This document shows, piece by piece, positions 41,105 to 48,700 of a stretch of DNA of 64,000 bases. Both the position numbers and the translations under genes were made by a program. This DNA is from Erysipelotrichaceae bacterium. Lineage in GTDB: Bacteria > Bacillota_I > Bacilli_A > Erysipelotrichales > Erysipelotrichaceae. The stretch spans positions 62,001-126,000 of the forward strand of contig JAFWEP010000006.1 of NCBI GenBank assembly GCA_017512885.1, in the 5' to 3' direction. The notes beneath the pieces were generated by a model, which was not told the DNA's origin, did not search any database, and worked only from the letters and a program-made list of their open reading frames with translations. Each line of letters starts with the position of its first letter. The first letter of the stretch is position 1.

Positions 41105-41677
41105 ATGGCGTCATTTACGAAAAGAGAGATCCGCAGCAGTTTCCTGCGCCTGCTCAACGAAAGACCGATGAACCAGATCACGGTGAAGATGATCGTGGAA
41201 GACTGCGGGATCAACCGGAATACTTTTTACTATCACTATCATGATCTGCAGGATCTGGTGGAAGAGATCCTGACCGAACGCTATGAGGAATTCTCCCGTT
41301 CCTATCCGACGATCGATTCACTGCGGAGAGCGGCGGAGACCTCTGCTGCCTTCGTGGCTGAGATGCGCCGGCCGATCCTGAACATCTACCATTCCGTCAG
41401 CCGGGACATCTTTGAACGCTACCTTTGGAAAGTGTGCGACCGCGCCGTGCGGGATTACGGCAGCACGATCTCACCGAAGGAAGAGATCGATCCGAAGGAC
41501 CGGGAAGCGATCTTTCGTTTCTATAAATATGTATGTTTCGGATTGATCATCGACTGGCTGGATGAGGGGATGCATGAGGATATCGAGAAGTTCACGGGCC
41601 GCATTCACAAATTCCATGAAGGGATGCCGGAGGAGATGCTGAGGCGGGCAGCAGAGAAGAAACATAATATTTCATAA
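41105..41677 (+). CDS. TetR/AcrR family transcriptional regulator
   Basis: A 190-residue regulator. An N-terminal helix-turn-helix (ITVKMIVEDCGINRNTFYYH, then YHDLQDLVEEI) is the TetR signature with the NTFYYHY recognition helix. The rest is an all-helical ligand-binding/dimer domain of the AcrR/DhaS-like size. ATG 41105 has GGAGG 6 nt upstream. It is divergent from the radical SAM-metK pair and probably controls it through the inverted repeats in the 170-nt gap. The ligand is unknown. Confidence 0.9.
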   Translation: MASFTKREIRSSFLRLLNERPMNQITVKMIVEDCGINRNTFYYHYHDLQDLVEEILTERYEEFSRSYPTIDSLRRAAETSAAFVAEMRRPILNIYHSVSRDIFERYLWKVCDRAVRDYGSTISPKEEIDPKDREAIFRFYKYVCFGLIIDWLDEGMHEDIEKFTGRIHKFHEGMPEEMLRRAAEKKHNIS

Positions 41678-41739
41678 AATATTTCATATAAATGAATTGA
41701 ACGGTGTAATTAATAGGAATGCTCCTATAATATTTCATA
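41667..41739 (+). promoter_or_regulatory. three copies of an ATATTTCATA motif upstream of the sugar operon
   Basis: The motif occurs at 41667-41676, 41679-41688 and 41730-41739; the first two are 12 bp apart. The same 10-mer flanks the promoter of the DeoR regulator at 48343 and 48360. These are candidate DeoR sites. A TATAAT at 41726-41731 abuts the third copy. Confidence 0.55.
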
Positions 41740-41766
41740 TATTCTCCAACATGTCATTTATACCTA

Positions 41767-41817
41767 TTGAAAACATATCGGCCATCTGTTACTTTTAAGT
41801 CACGTTAAGCGCTTACA
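41767..41817 (+). promoter_or_regulatory. possible sugar-operon promoter with a CcpA/LacI-like palindrome
   Basis: TTGAAA (41767-41772), 17 nt and TACTTT (41790-41795) may be a promoter. Just downstream lies TAAGCGCTTA (41806-41815), a perfect 10-bp palindrome resembling a catabolite-response (cre) or LacI-type site with some mismatches. Confidence 0.45.
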
Positions 41818-41849
41818 TTGCCTTAACGGGGAAAGATAGGAGAAAGAGA

Positions 41850-42938
41850 ATGAAAAAACTGCTCACTCTGGTACTGGCCATCGCGCTGGCTCTGGGCATG
41901 ACTGCCTGCAGCTCCGCTTCCAGTTCCGCTGCTCCGGCACCGGCTTCTTCCGAAGAAACTCCGGCTTCTTCCGAAACGCCTGCTGCTGAAGATCATCGTT
42001 TCGAAACTGAATACTGGGCCAACCTCGGCGAAGACGATCCGGTCACCTGGGAAGCTCCCAACAACTACAAGCGTGTCGGTATGGTCGTTCCGGACGGCAC
42101 CAGCGAGTTCTACGTCACGATGTGCACCACCGCTGAAGAGATCTTCAAGGGACAGGGCTACACGCTGAACTGGACCGGTGCGAACGATTCCGAAGCTGCC
42201 ATCAACGCGATCGAGACCTGGGTCAGCCAGGGCGTCGATGCGCTGATCCTGCTCGTTCAGGATACGGCTTGTGAGAATGCTGCACTGAATGCCATGAAGC
42301 AGGGTGTTCTGGTCGTTCTCGGTTCCGCTACCTTCTCCAGCTACCATGTCTGGTGCTGCCAGGACTACGTCCAGATCGGCCGCAACGTTGCCGAGATGGC
42401 TGCCAAGGATATGAAGGAAAAATTCGGCGACGATGCTTCCTACATCATCATGGGCGGTACCAAGGCTCAGTTCCAGGCCTGGAAGACGCAGGGCGTCCGC
42501 GAAGGCATGCAGGACTTCTATCCGAACGGCACTGCTTACGAGATCGTCGATGCCGCTAACCCGCAGGACGATGTCGAGACCCTGCTGACTCAGCATCCGG
42601 AGATCAAGGCGATCGTTTCCTGGCACACCAACTACACGCTGGCTGCCATGTCCGCTCTGGATACGCTGAACCTGAACGATCCGGCAAACTTCGCTGTTTA
42701 CGGTTCTCAGATGGTCCAGCAGTCCCTGATCGAGATCAAGGATCCCGAAAGCTGCTACGTCGCTGATACCTGGATGGGTGATCAGGGCCGTCAGTATGCG
42801 AACGTTGTCCTGAACCTGCTGGAAGGCGGCACCGTCAACCACTGGGATAAGGCACCGGATATCGTTGTCAACGCTGCCAACGCTGATACGTACTACGAAG
42901 AGTACTACCAGACTTACGGTGACAGCTACAAGTATTAA
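41850..42938 (+). CDS. sugar ABC transporter substrate-binding lipoprotein
   Basis: A 362-residue lipoprotein (lipobox MTAC, Cys20) with a Ser/Ala/Glu-rich linker. The mature part is a periplasmic-binding-protein type I (Peripla_BP_4, ribose/galactose family) domain: RVGMVVPDGTSEFYVTMCTT, GANDSEAAINAIETWVSQGVD split around residue 110, and EIKAIVSWHTNYTLAAMSAL. It has several cysteines around residue 165 (WCCQDYVQIG). It delivers a sugar to the RbsA/RbsC-like pair that follows. A 13-bp hairpin lies in the gap after it. Confidence 0.92.
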   Translation: MKKLLTLVLAIALALGMTACSSASSSAAPAPASSEETPASSETPAAEDHRFETEYWANLGEDDPVTWEAPNNYKRVGMVVPDGTSEFYVTMCTTAEEIFKGQGYTLNWTGANDSEAAINAIETWVSQGVDALILLVQDTACENAALNAMKQGVLVVLGSATFSSYHVWCCQDYVQIGRNVAEMAAKDMKEKFGDDASYIIMGGTKAQFQAWKTQGVREGMQDFYPNGTAYEIVDAANPQDDVETLLTQHPEIKAIVSWHTNYTLAAMSALDTLNLNDPANFAVYGSQMVQQSLIEIKDPESCYVADTWMGDQGRQYANVVLNLLEGGTVNHWDKAPDIVVNAANADTYYEEYYQTYGDSYKY

Positions 42939-42963
42939 TCACTGACCGCGAATCTAAGAAACG

Positions 42964-42996
42964 GAGACGGCAGGAGTACGCTCCTGCCGTCTCTTT
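42964..42996 (+). terminator. very stable intercistronic hairpin after the binding-protein gene
   Basis: The stem GAGACGGCAGGAG pairs with CTCCTGCCGTCTC over 13 bp with a UACG tetraloop (42964-42993), followed by only three T. It is best read as a partial terminator or RNA-processing stop that keeps binding-protein mRNA in excess over the ATPase and permease. Confidence 0.65.
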
Positions 42997-43019
42997 GAAC
43001 ATTTAGAAAGGAGCGAAGA

Positions 43020-44507
43020 ATGAGCGAAAGACCATTTCTGAGCACCCAGCATCTCTGTAAGTATTATCCGGGTGTCAAAGCCAATGACGACATCTCGATC
43101 ACCATCAATCAGGGTGAGATCCATGCCCTGATGGGAGAGAACGGGGCCGGAAAATCCACGATCATCAAGATGATGGCAGGAGCCAGCGAACCGACTTCCG
43201 GCACCATCACTGTCGATGGTCAGACCTTCACATCTCTGACTCCGCAGCAGGCAAAAGATCTGGGTATCGAAGTCATCTACCAGGAATTCAACCTGGTGCC
43301 TTCGATGAGCTGCGCGGAAAATATCTTCCTGAACCGTCATACCAACCAGGGCTTCCTGGTCGATGCCAAGGACAGGGCCGACCGGGCACGTGAATTGTTC
43401 AAGGAACTGGGTGTCGATATCGATCCCGACCGTCTGATCTCGACCCTTTCACCGGGTCAGATGCAGATCGTGGAGATCGCCAAAGCGATCAGCACCGATG
43501 TCAAGCTGCTGATCATGGACGAGCCGACGGCTCCGCTGACAGTAGCGGAAGTCGAACTGCTGTTCAAGATCGTTGCCGATCTGAAGAAGAAAGGCATCAC
43601 CATCATCTATATCTCCCACCGTATCGAAGAGATCTTTGCCATAGCAGACCGGGTATCGGTCTTCCGTGACGGTCACTACATCGATACGATGAAAGTCTCC
43701 GAGACTACCCGTCAGGAACTGGTCGCCAAGATGGTCGGCCGTGAACTGACGGAGAGCTATCCTTCCCGGAACGTGGAACTGGGCGAAGAGACCCTGCGTC
43801 TCGAGAACGTCTGCGGCAACGGCGTAAAGAACGTCAATTTCACCGTACATCGCGGTGAGATCCTCGGCTTTGCCGGACTGATCGGCGCCGGCCGTACCGA
43901 ACTGATGAGCGTCATCTACGGGGCGGAACCGCTGGACAGCGGCACGATCTACTTCCACGGCAAGCCGGTCCATATCAAAGAGACCTCCGAAGCGATCAAA
44001 CTGGGCATCGGTCTGATCCCGGAAGACCGCAAGAACTCCGGCGTCTTCCAGTCCTGGTCGATCGCCTGGAATACGGTCATCATGTGTCTCGAGAAAGTCA
44101 GCGGCAAGGTCTTCGTCGACAACAAGAAAGAAAAAGAAGTCGTTGACCACTATGTCAGGGAACTGGGCGTCAAGACCCCGTCCAACGAACAGCTGGTCAA
44201 GAACCTCTCCGGCGGCAACCAGCAGAAAGTCGTTCTGGCCAAGACCCTGGCTGCCGATACGGAGATCCTGATCTTCGACGAACCGACCCGCGGTATCGAC
44301 GTCGGCGCCAAGCAGGAGATCTATGCCCTGATGAACGATCTGGTCGAGAAGGGCCATACGATCCTGATGGTATCCTCCGATATGCCGGAACTCTTGGGCA
44401 TGTCGGACCGCCTGGTCGTCCTCTGTGAGAAGGAACAGGTCGGCATCATCGAGAAGAAAGACTTCAGCCAGGAATATGTCCTGGATATGGCTTCCGGTAC
44501 AAAGTAA
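43020..44507 (+). CDS. sugar ABC transporter ATP-binding protein, RbsA/MglA type
   Basis: A 495-residue ATPase made of two fused ABC domains. The first has GENGAGKSTIIKMMAG (Walker A, residue 38), LSPGQMQIVEIAKAI and LLIMDEPTAPLT. The second has a degenerate P-loop (GFAGLIGAGRTELMSVIYG) but a full LSGGNQQKVVLAKTLA signature and FDEPTRGIDVGAK. This asymmetry is normal for RbsA/MglA. AGGAG precedes ATG 43020. It powers uptake with the binding protein and permease. Confidence 0.95.
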   Translation: MSERPFLSTQHLCKYYPGVKANDDISITINQGEIHALMGENGAGKSTIIKMMAGASEPTSGTITVDGQTFTSLTPQQAKDLGIEVIYQEFNLVPSMSCAENIFLNRHTNQGFLVDAKDRADRARELFKELGVDIDPDRLISTLSPGQMQIVEIAKAISTDVKLLIMDEPTAPLTVAEVELLFKIVADLKKKGITIIYISHRIEEIFAIADRVSVFRDGHYIDTMKVSETTRQELVAKMVGRELTESYPSRNVELGEETLRLENVCGNGVKNVNFTVHRGEILGFAGLIGAGRTELMSVIYGAEPLDSGTIYFHGKPVHIKETSEAIKLGIGLIPEDRKNSGVFQSWSIAWNTVIMCLEKVSGKVFVDNKKEKEVVDHYVRELGVKTPSNEQLVKNLSGGNQQKVVLAKTLAADTEILIFDEPTRGIDVGAKQEIYALMNDLVEKGHTILMVSSDMPELLGMSDRLVVLCEKEQVGIIEKKDFSQEYVLDMASGTK

Positions 44508-44518
44508 GGAGAAAAGGT

Positions 44519-45475
44519 ATGAACATCGATAAGTTCTTTGCGTTCTATAAGAAATACGGACTCTTTGTGGTCATCGTCGTCCTGGCGCTGTTCTTCACGG
44601 TCGCTGCACAGGGCTTCATGAACCTCAGCAACATCCTCAACATCTTCAAGCAGGCCAGTATCTACGGTATCCTCTGTGTCGGCGTCACCATCGTCATGGT
44701 GTCGGGCGGTACGGACATGTCCGTCGGCGGACAGGTCGCGATCTCCGGCCTGGTCCTCGCTACCCTGATGAAATCCGGTGTTCCGCCGATCATCGCCATC
44801 ATCGCCTGCATCCTGACCTGCATGGCCATCGGCTGCTTCAACGGCTTCTTCATCGCTTTCTTCAATACTGCACCGATCGTTATCACTCTGTGTGCGAAGC
44901 TGATGCTGGAAGGTCTGGCCGTCGTCGTCACCAAGGGTATCCCGATCTATGACTTCCCGAAGTCCTTCTATGTCGTCGGACAGGGCTTCATCGGCGGGGT
45001 CTTCCCGGTCTCGATCATCGTCCTGGCGATCGCCGTAGCGATCGGCTATCTGCTGCTGCAGCGCTCCTACTTCGGCCGCAAGCTCTTTGCGATCGGCGGC
45101 AACCGTGAAGCGGCCCGCTTAGCCGGTATCAACATCTTCAAGACCCGCATCTATTCCTACCTGATCTGCTCCTTCTTCGTCGGAATCTCCTCCTGGGTCC
45201 TGCTCTCGAAGACCGGTTCGGCCAGCCCGACAGCCGGCGCTTCCTATCCGTTCGATGCGATGACGGCCTGTATGCTGGGCGGTGTCACCTTCGGCGGCGG
45301 CAACGGCAACGTCTTAACGACCTTCTTAGGCGTTCTGATCATCTCCATGCTGGGCAACGGTCTCCTGCTGATGGGCTACGACAACAACGTTCAGCAGATC
45401 ATCAAAGGTCTGATCCTGCTGCTTGCGATGTGCATGGACGCTTACCAGAAGATCCGCAACGCCAAGGCTGTTTAA
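44519..45475 (+). CDS. sugar ABC transporter permease, RbsC type
   Basis: A 318-residue protein with eight to ten helices. The segment VSGGTDMSVGGQVAISGLVL and the later FGRKLFAIGGNREAARLAGI (EAA-like loop contacting the ATPase) mark the BPD_transp_2 family used for ribose, galactose and related sugars. It lies 11 nt behind the ATPase and presumably works as a homodimer. It is followed after 24 nt by the MBL-fold gene in the same operon. Confidence 0.95.
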   Translation: MNIDKFFAFYKKYGLFVVIVVLALFFTVAAQGFMNLSNILNIFKQASIYGILCVGVTIVMVSGGTDMSVGGQVAISGLVLATLMKSGVPPIIAIIACILTCMAIGCFNGFFIAFFNTAPIVITLCAKLMLEGLAVVVTKGIPIYDFPKSFYVVGQGFIGGVFPVSIIVLAIAVAIGYLLLQRSYFGRKLFAIGGNREAARLAGINIFKTRIYSYLICSFFVGISSWVLLSKTGSASPTAGASYPFDAMTACMLGGVTFGGGNGNVLTTFLGVLIISMLGNGLLLMGYDNNVQQIIKGLILLLAMCMDAYQKIRNAKAV

Positions 45476-45499
45476 TTCGGAAAGAAGGTATAGGTATAT

Positions 45500-46444
45500 A
45501 TGAAAGAAAGACTTCGTCTGGATTTCATGGATCATGACTATTTCCTGGACCTCTCCAACAATCCCGAGAAGTACTACCAGGAACCCTTCCGGATCGCCGG
45601 GAACCTCTATTTCATCGGTTCTCAGGAGATCGGCTGCTACCTGGTCGACTCCGGCGAAGGACTGATCGTCTTCGATACCGGCTTTGATTTCTCGGCTTCC
45701 CAGTTCATCGACTCGATCTGGCGGCTGGGCTTCGATCCCAGGGATACGAAGATGATCTTCCATACCCACAACCACCACGACCATACAGCCGTCACCAAGT
45801 TCCTGAAGAGGCTCTCCGGAGCGACTACCTACATGGGCAAAGCGGACGCTGAGACCATGAAGGAGTCCATCGCGAAGAACGGGCCTTCGCTCTGCGAATT
45901 CGTACCGGATGTGGAGACTCTGGACGGTGATGAATTCACCCTGGGCAACTGCACCGTAAAGTGCTATGACACTCCCGGCCACAGCAAGGGCAACCAGTCC
46001 TTCTTCTTCAATGTCACCGAGGGAGAGAAACAGTATATCGCTGCCCTGCACGGCGGTCTGGGCATCAACACCCTGCACTGGAACTTCATGCAGAAGACGG
46101 GCTACCTGAGCGCCAGAGAGGAATTTTTCAGCTGGATCGACCGTTTCAATGACTGGAAGGTCGACATCTATCTCGGTTCCCATGTCATTCAGGGCTATAT
46201 GATCGAAAAATGGAAATACCGCAACGAACATCCCGATGAGAATCCCTTCATCGATCCCACGGAATGGAAGCGGGTACTGACCATCGCCAAAGAGATGGCG
46301 GAAGAGATGGTCGAAGACGAGAAGGCCGGCCGGGTGGAAGTCGTCTATCAGGGCGAAGATCCCTACAAGGCCTATCCCAAGGTCGTCCGTCATGACGGGA
46401 AAACGGAAGTCTACGAATACATCCCCCGTCACAAAACGAAGTAA
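45500..46444 (+). CDS. MBL-fold metallohydrolase in the sugar operon
   Basis: A 314-residue enzyme. FHTHNHHDHTA near residue 90 is the HxHxDH zinc motif. CYDTPGHSKGNQSFFF near 158 gives the next His and ALHGGLG the following ligand region. LGSHVIQGYM carries a late His. The scaffold resembles B3-like or lactonase/glyoxalase-II-like MBL enzymes. No signal peptide is seen, so it is cytosolic. Being in a sugar-uptake operon with no kinase, it may open a lactone or cleave an ester of the imported sugar, but this is inference. Confidence 0.87.
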   Translation: MKERLRLDFMDHDYFLDLSNNPEKYYQEPFRIAGNLYFIGSQEIGCYLVDSGEGLIVFDTGFDFSASQFIDSIWRLGFDPRDTKMIFHTHNHHDHTAVTKFLKRLSGATTYMGKADAETMKESIAKNGPSLCEFVPDVETLDGDEFTLGNCTVKCYDTPGHSKGNQSFFFNVTEGEKQYIAALHGGLGINTLHWNFMQKTGYLSAREEFFSWIDRFNDWKVDIYLGSHVIQGYMIEKWKYRNEHPDENPFIDPTEWKRVLTIAKEMAEEMVEDEKAGRVEVVYQGEDPYKAYPKVVRHDGKTEVYEYIPRHKTK

Positions 46445-46474
46445 CGCAGCAGCATTTATCTGCCGGAACACTGG

Positions 46475-46480
46475 TATAAT
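46475..46480 (+). promoter_or_regulatory. extended -10 promoter of the beta-propeller gene
   Basis: TGGTATAAT (extended -10) ends 6 nt before the ATG at 46487. No ribosome site is present, so the transcript probably begins on the start codon. Confidence 0.65.
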
Positions 46481-46486
46481 AAAAAC

Positions 46487-47521
46487 ATGAAATTTACGAA
46501 AAAAAAGATCGCAACACTGAACAAGTGCTATGCGCTGGCTCACTTCGAAAAAGAAGGGCAGACCTATCTGATCTGCGGAGCCGAAAAAGAAGATCCTACC
46601 TATCTGTTTGACGGAGAAGGCAACTACCTGGAAACGATCTGTGAAGGTCCCGGCGGCAACATGACCATCGAGCCCTTCCCGGGCGAACCGGATGTGGTGC
46701 TGACCACTGAAGCCTTCTACTCCCCGAACAACTCCGCAGAAGCGAAGATCGTCATCCGTACCCGTACGGAGAACGGCTGGACCCGGGAAGTCCTCTGCGA
46801 CCTGCCCTTCGTCCATCGCTTCGGCATCCTCTGCGTCGGCGAGAAGAAATACCTCATCGCCTGCACCCTGAAGTCCGCTCATGCCTTCAAGGATGACTGG
46901 ACCTGCCCCGGAAGGATCTGGGTCGGTGAGATCGATGAGGACATCCGCTCCTACAACAGCGGACATCAGCTGAAGCTGACGGCGCTGGTCTCCGGTCTCT
47001 ACCGCAACCACGGCTTCTGCAAGACCACCAACAACGGAACCGCTGCCGCGCTGGTCGGCGCTGACAACGGCGTCTACCGGGTCACGGCTCCGCATGACGG
47101 CGAAGACTGGAAGGTCGAACAGCTGCTGGAAGAGAAGACCAGCGATATGCTGTACGCAGACTTCGACGGTGACGGCGAAAAGGAACTGGTCGTCTTCTCT
47201 CCCTTCCACGGCGAGAAGCTCTCGGTCTACCATCAGAGCGCAGAAGGCTTCATGGAAGTCTGGAAGTATGATCATGATCTGCCGTTCCTGCATGCCATCT
47301 GGCTCTGCGAGATCGACGGACGTCCGACCGCTCTGGTCGGCAACCGGCAGGGCGACAGGGAATTCTTTGCCCTGAGCTACTATGACGGAGCCTACCATAC
47401 CGATGAGATCGACCGCGGCGCCGGCGCCACCAATGCGATGACTTTCGTGAAAGACGGAAAGACCGTGATCATGGCGGCCAACCGCGAGATCGACGAAGTC
47501 GCTCTCTACATCCCCGAATAA
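46487..47521 (+). CDS. cytosolic beta-propeller-like (FG-GAP/VCBS) protein
   Basis: A 344-residue soluble protein with repeated four-strand patterns. DFDGDGEKELVVFSP near residue 224 is a Ca2+-binding FG-GAP/VCBS-like loop, and similar turns appear in each repeat (VGADNGVYRVT, CEIDGRPTALVGN). There is no signal peptide, unusual for such propellers. It follows the MBL-fold gene and probably serves the same sugar pathway, for example as a mutarotase/lactonase-like propeller or sensor; the activity is not evident. It has its own leaderless promoter inside the operon. Confidence 0.65.
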   Translation: MKFTKKKIATLNKCYALAHFEKEGQTYLICGAEKEDPTYLFDGEGNYLETICEGPGGNMTIEPFPGEPDVVLTTEAFYSPNNSAEAKIVIRTRTENGWTREVLCDLPFVHRFGILCVGEKKYLIACTLKSAHAFKDDWTCPGRIWVGEIDEDIRSYNSGHQLKLTALVSGLYRNHGFCKTTNNGTAAALVGADNGVYRVTAPHDGEDWKVEQLLEEKTSDMLYADFDGDGEKELVVFSPFHGEKLSVYHQSAEGFMEVWKYDHDLPFLHAIWLCEIDGRPTALVGNRQGDREFFALSYYDGAYHTDEIDRGAGATNAMTFVKDGKTVIMAANREIDEVALYIPE

Positions 47522-47527
47522 AACAGA

Positions 47528-47555
47528 ACTGCTGCTCACTGAGCAGCAGTTTTTC
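47528..47555. terminator. bidirectional terminator between the sugar operon and DeoR gene
   Basis: The stem ACTGCTGCTCA/TGAGCAGCAGT (47528-47538 and 47540-47550) is followed by TTTTC. The convergent DeoR gene ends inside it. Confidence 0.88.
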
Positions 47556-48315
47556 TTTCGATCGGTGCAGTATGCAGGTCCAGTCCCTGCCTGCGGTAGA
47601 GGGAAGCGACAGCCGGATCGAGCCGGGAATCGGTGATGATGTGGTCGATCTTTTCCAGCGAGCAGCTGGTATAGTTCTCATCGCGCTGGATCTTGGTGTG
47701 ATCGCAGAGGATGAAGGTATCACCGACGGTCCTTTCGACCATCAGTTCGTTCAGCGAGACTTCATTGAAGTTGATGGTGGTCATCCCCCTCTCCAGGGAG
47801 AGGCCGCTGCAGCCTAAGAAGCACTTGCGGGCAGAGATGCCCATCAGGGTGCGTACGGCATAGTCGCCGACCATCGATTCCTTGGGGTGGCGCAGTTCGC
47901 CGCCGGTCAGGATGATGCTGAGGTTGGAACGGTAATTGTGTTTGATGGCATTGCCGTTGTTGGTGATGACGGTCACGTTCTTCGCTTCCACATACGGCAG
48001 CATCATCAGCGCCGTTGAACTGGTATTTAAGAAGATCAGATCATCATCCTCCACGAAGGAGGCGGCATAGCGGGCAATGGCTTCCTGACAGATCAGCAGA
48101 TCTTCAGACGCCGTCTCGGCACTGAGCAGCCGGACTCCGCCGTAATAGGTCTCGACCAGGTGATGTTCTTCCAGAAGCCGCAGATCGCGGTGCAGAGTGA
48201 CCGGCGAAACGGAAAAGATCTCGGCCAGTTCGGCCGGAGTCGCGTCCGGATTCTCCGAAAGATAGTGCAGCAGGGCCTGCTGCCGCAATTGGACTTCTCT
48301 GCGTGAACGTTTCAT
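47536..48315 (-). CDS. DeoR family transcriptional regulator
   Basis: A 259-residue regulator. The N-terminal helix-turn-helix ATPAELAEIFSVSPVTLHRD, then LRLLEEHHLV, is the DeoR signature. The C-terminal sugar-phosphate sensor domain has NTSSTALMMLPYV near residue 95, VITNNGNA, ILTGGELR near 135 and CDHTKIQRD (DeoRC family). Such proteins usually repress sugar operons until a phosphorylated intermediate binds. It is convergent with the sugar operon and shares the ATATTTCATA motif with that operon's control region, so it is the likely local regulator. Confidence 0.92.
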   Translation of the reverse strand: MKRSRREVQLRQQALLHYLSENPDATPAELAEIFSVSPVTLHRDLRLLEEHHLVETYYGGVRLLSAETASEDLLICQEAIARYAASFVEDDDLIFLNTSSTALMMLPYVEAKNVTVITNNGNAIKHNYRSNLSIILTGGELRHPKESMVGDYAVRTLMGISARKCFLGCSGLSLERGMTTINFNEVSLNELMVERTVGDTFILCDHTKIQRDENYTSCSLEKIDHIITDSRLDPAVASLYRRQGLDLHTAPIERKTAAQ

Positions 48316-48329
48316 GGTTTCCTGATTAG

Positions 48330-48369
48330 ATTATAGTGAATATATGAAATATCTGGCAAATATTTCATA
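48330..48369 (-). promoter_or_regulatory. DeoR-gene promoter with inverted ATATTTCATA sites
   Basis: On the minus strand TTGCCA (48354-48359), 18 nt and TATAAT (48330-48335) form a promoter. TATGAAATAT (48343-48352) sits in the spacer and ATATTTCATA (48360-48369) lies just upstream of the -35. This is an inverted pair, well placed for autorepression. Confidence 0.65.
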
Positions 48370-48393
48370 AAACAGAAGGAAATGATTCTCTAT

Positions 48394-48421
48394 TTGAATT
48401 CAGGCTTTGTTTGATTATAAT
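48394..48421 (+). promoter_or_regulatory. tRNA-Pro promoter
   Basis: TTGAAT (48394-48399), 16 nt, TATAAT (48416-48421). The predicted start is 2-3 nt before the mature tRNA 5' end. Confidence 0.75.
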
Positions 48422-48430
48422 AAAGAGTAC

Positions 48431-48507
48431 CGGGATGTAGCGCAGCTTGGTAGAGCGCTTGCATGGGGTGCAAGAGGTCACAGGTTCAAATCCTGCCATC
48501 CCGACCA
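48431..48507 (+). tRNA. tRNA-Pro (anticodon GGG)
   Basis: The acceptor CGGGATG pairs with CATCCCG. The D-arm GCGC...GAGC, the anticodon stem CTTGC/GCAAG with loop ATGGGGT (anticodon GGG at 48465-48467), and the T-loop GGTTCAAATCC all fold normally. The 3' CCA is encoded (48505-48507). It reads CCC/CCU codons. It stands alone and is followed by a terminator. Confidence 0.95.
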
Positions 48508-48518
48508 TTTGTGAGAAC

Positions 48519-48545
48519 GCGGCGAAAGCCGCTTTTCTTTTTGGT
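48519..48545 (+). terminator. tRNA terminator
   Basis: The stem GCGGC/GCCGC with a GAAA tetraloop (48519-48532) is followed by TTTTCTTTTT. Confidence 0.88.
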
Positions 48546-48587
48546 CTGTGACGCTTCCTGTGACGGATAGAAAGGTATCCTAAAGTA

Positions 48588-48593
48588 TATAAT
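48588..48593 (+). promoter_or_regulatory. -10 box upstream of the giant surface protein gene
   Basis: A perfect TATAAT without a convincing -35, about 108 nt before the chosen start. Two further A/T-rich boxes (near 48667) could also act. The region 48508-48700 holds only this and the tRNA terminator. Confidence 0.4.
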
Positions 48594-48700
48594 GCATATC
48601 CAGAATCTAGAATGTGAAAAAGAAAACTGCTAGAATGGAACTGCAGAAGTGCATAATTTTTGTCATATATAAACAAGGAAAGAACGATAGGGGTCTGCAT

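Noticed and set aside
45326-47539. A 737-residue minus-strand open frame opposite the MBL and beta-propeller genes, and similar long minus-strand frames (for example 51065-53257, 60719-62119)
   Set aside because: They are antisense shadows caused by codon bias. They have no ribosome sites, no recognisable domains and odd composition, while the plus-strand frames carry clear motifs.
48614-48700. Start of the giant protein at 48614
   Set aside because: It would put 29 charged residues before the signal peptide. The paralog at 62812 supports the start at 48701.
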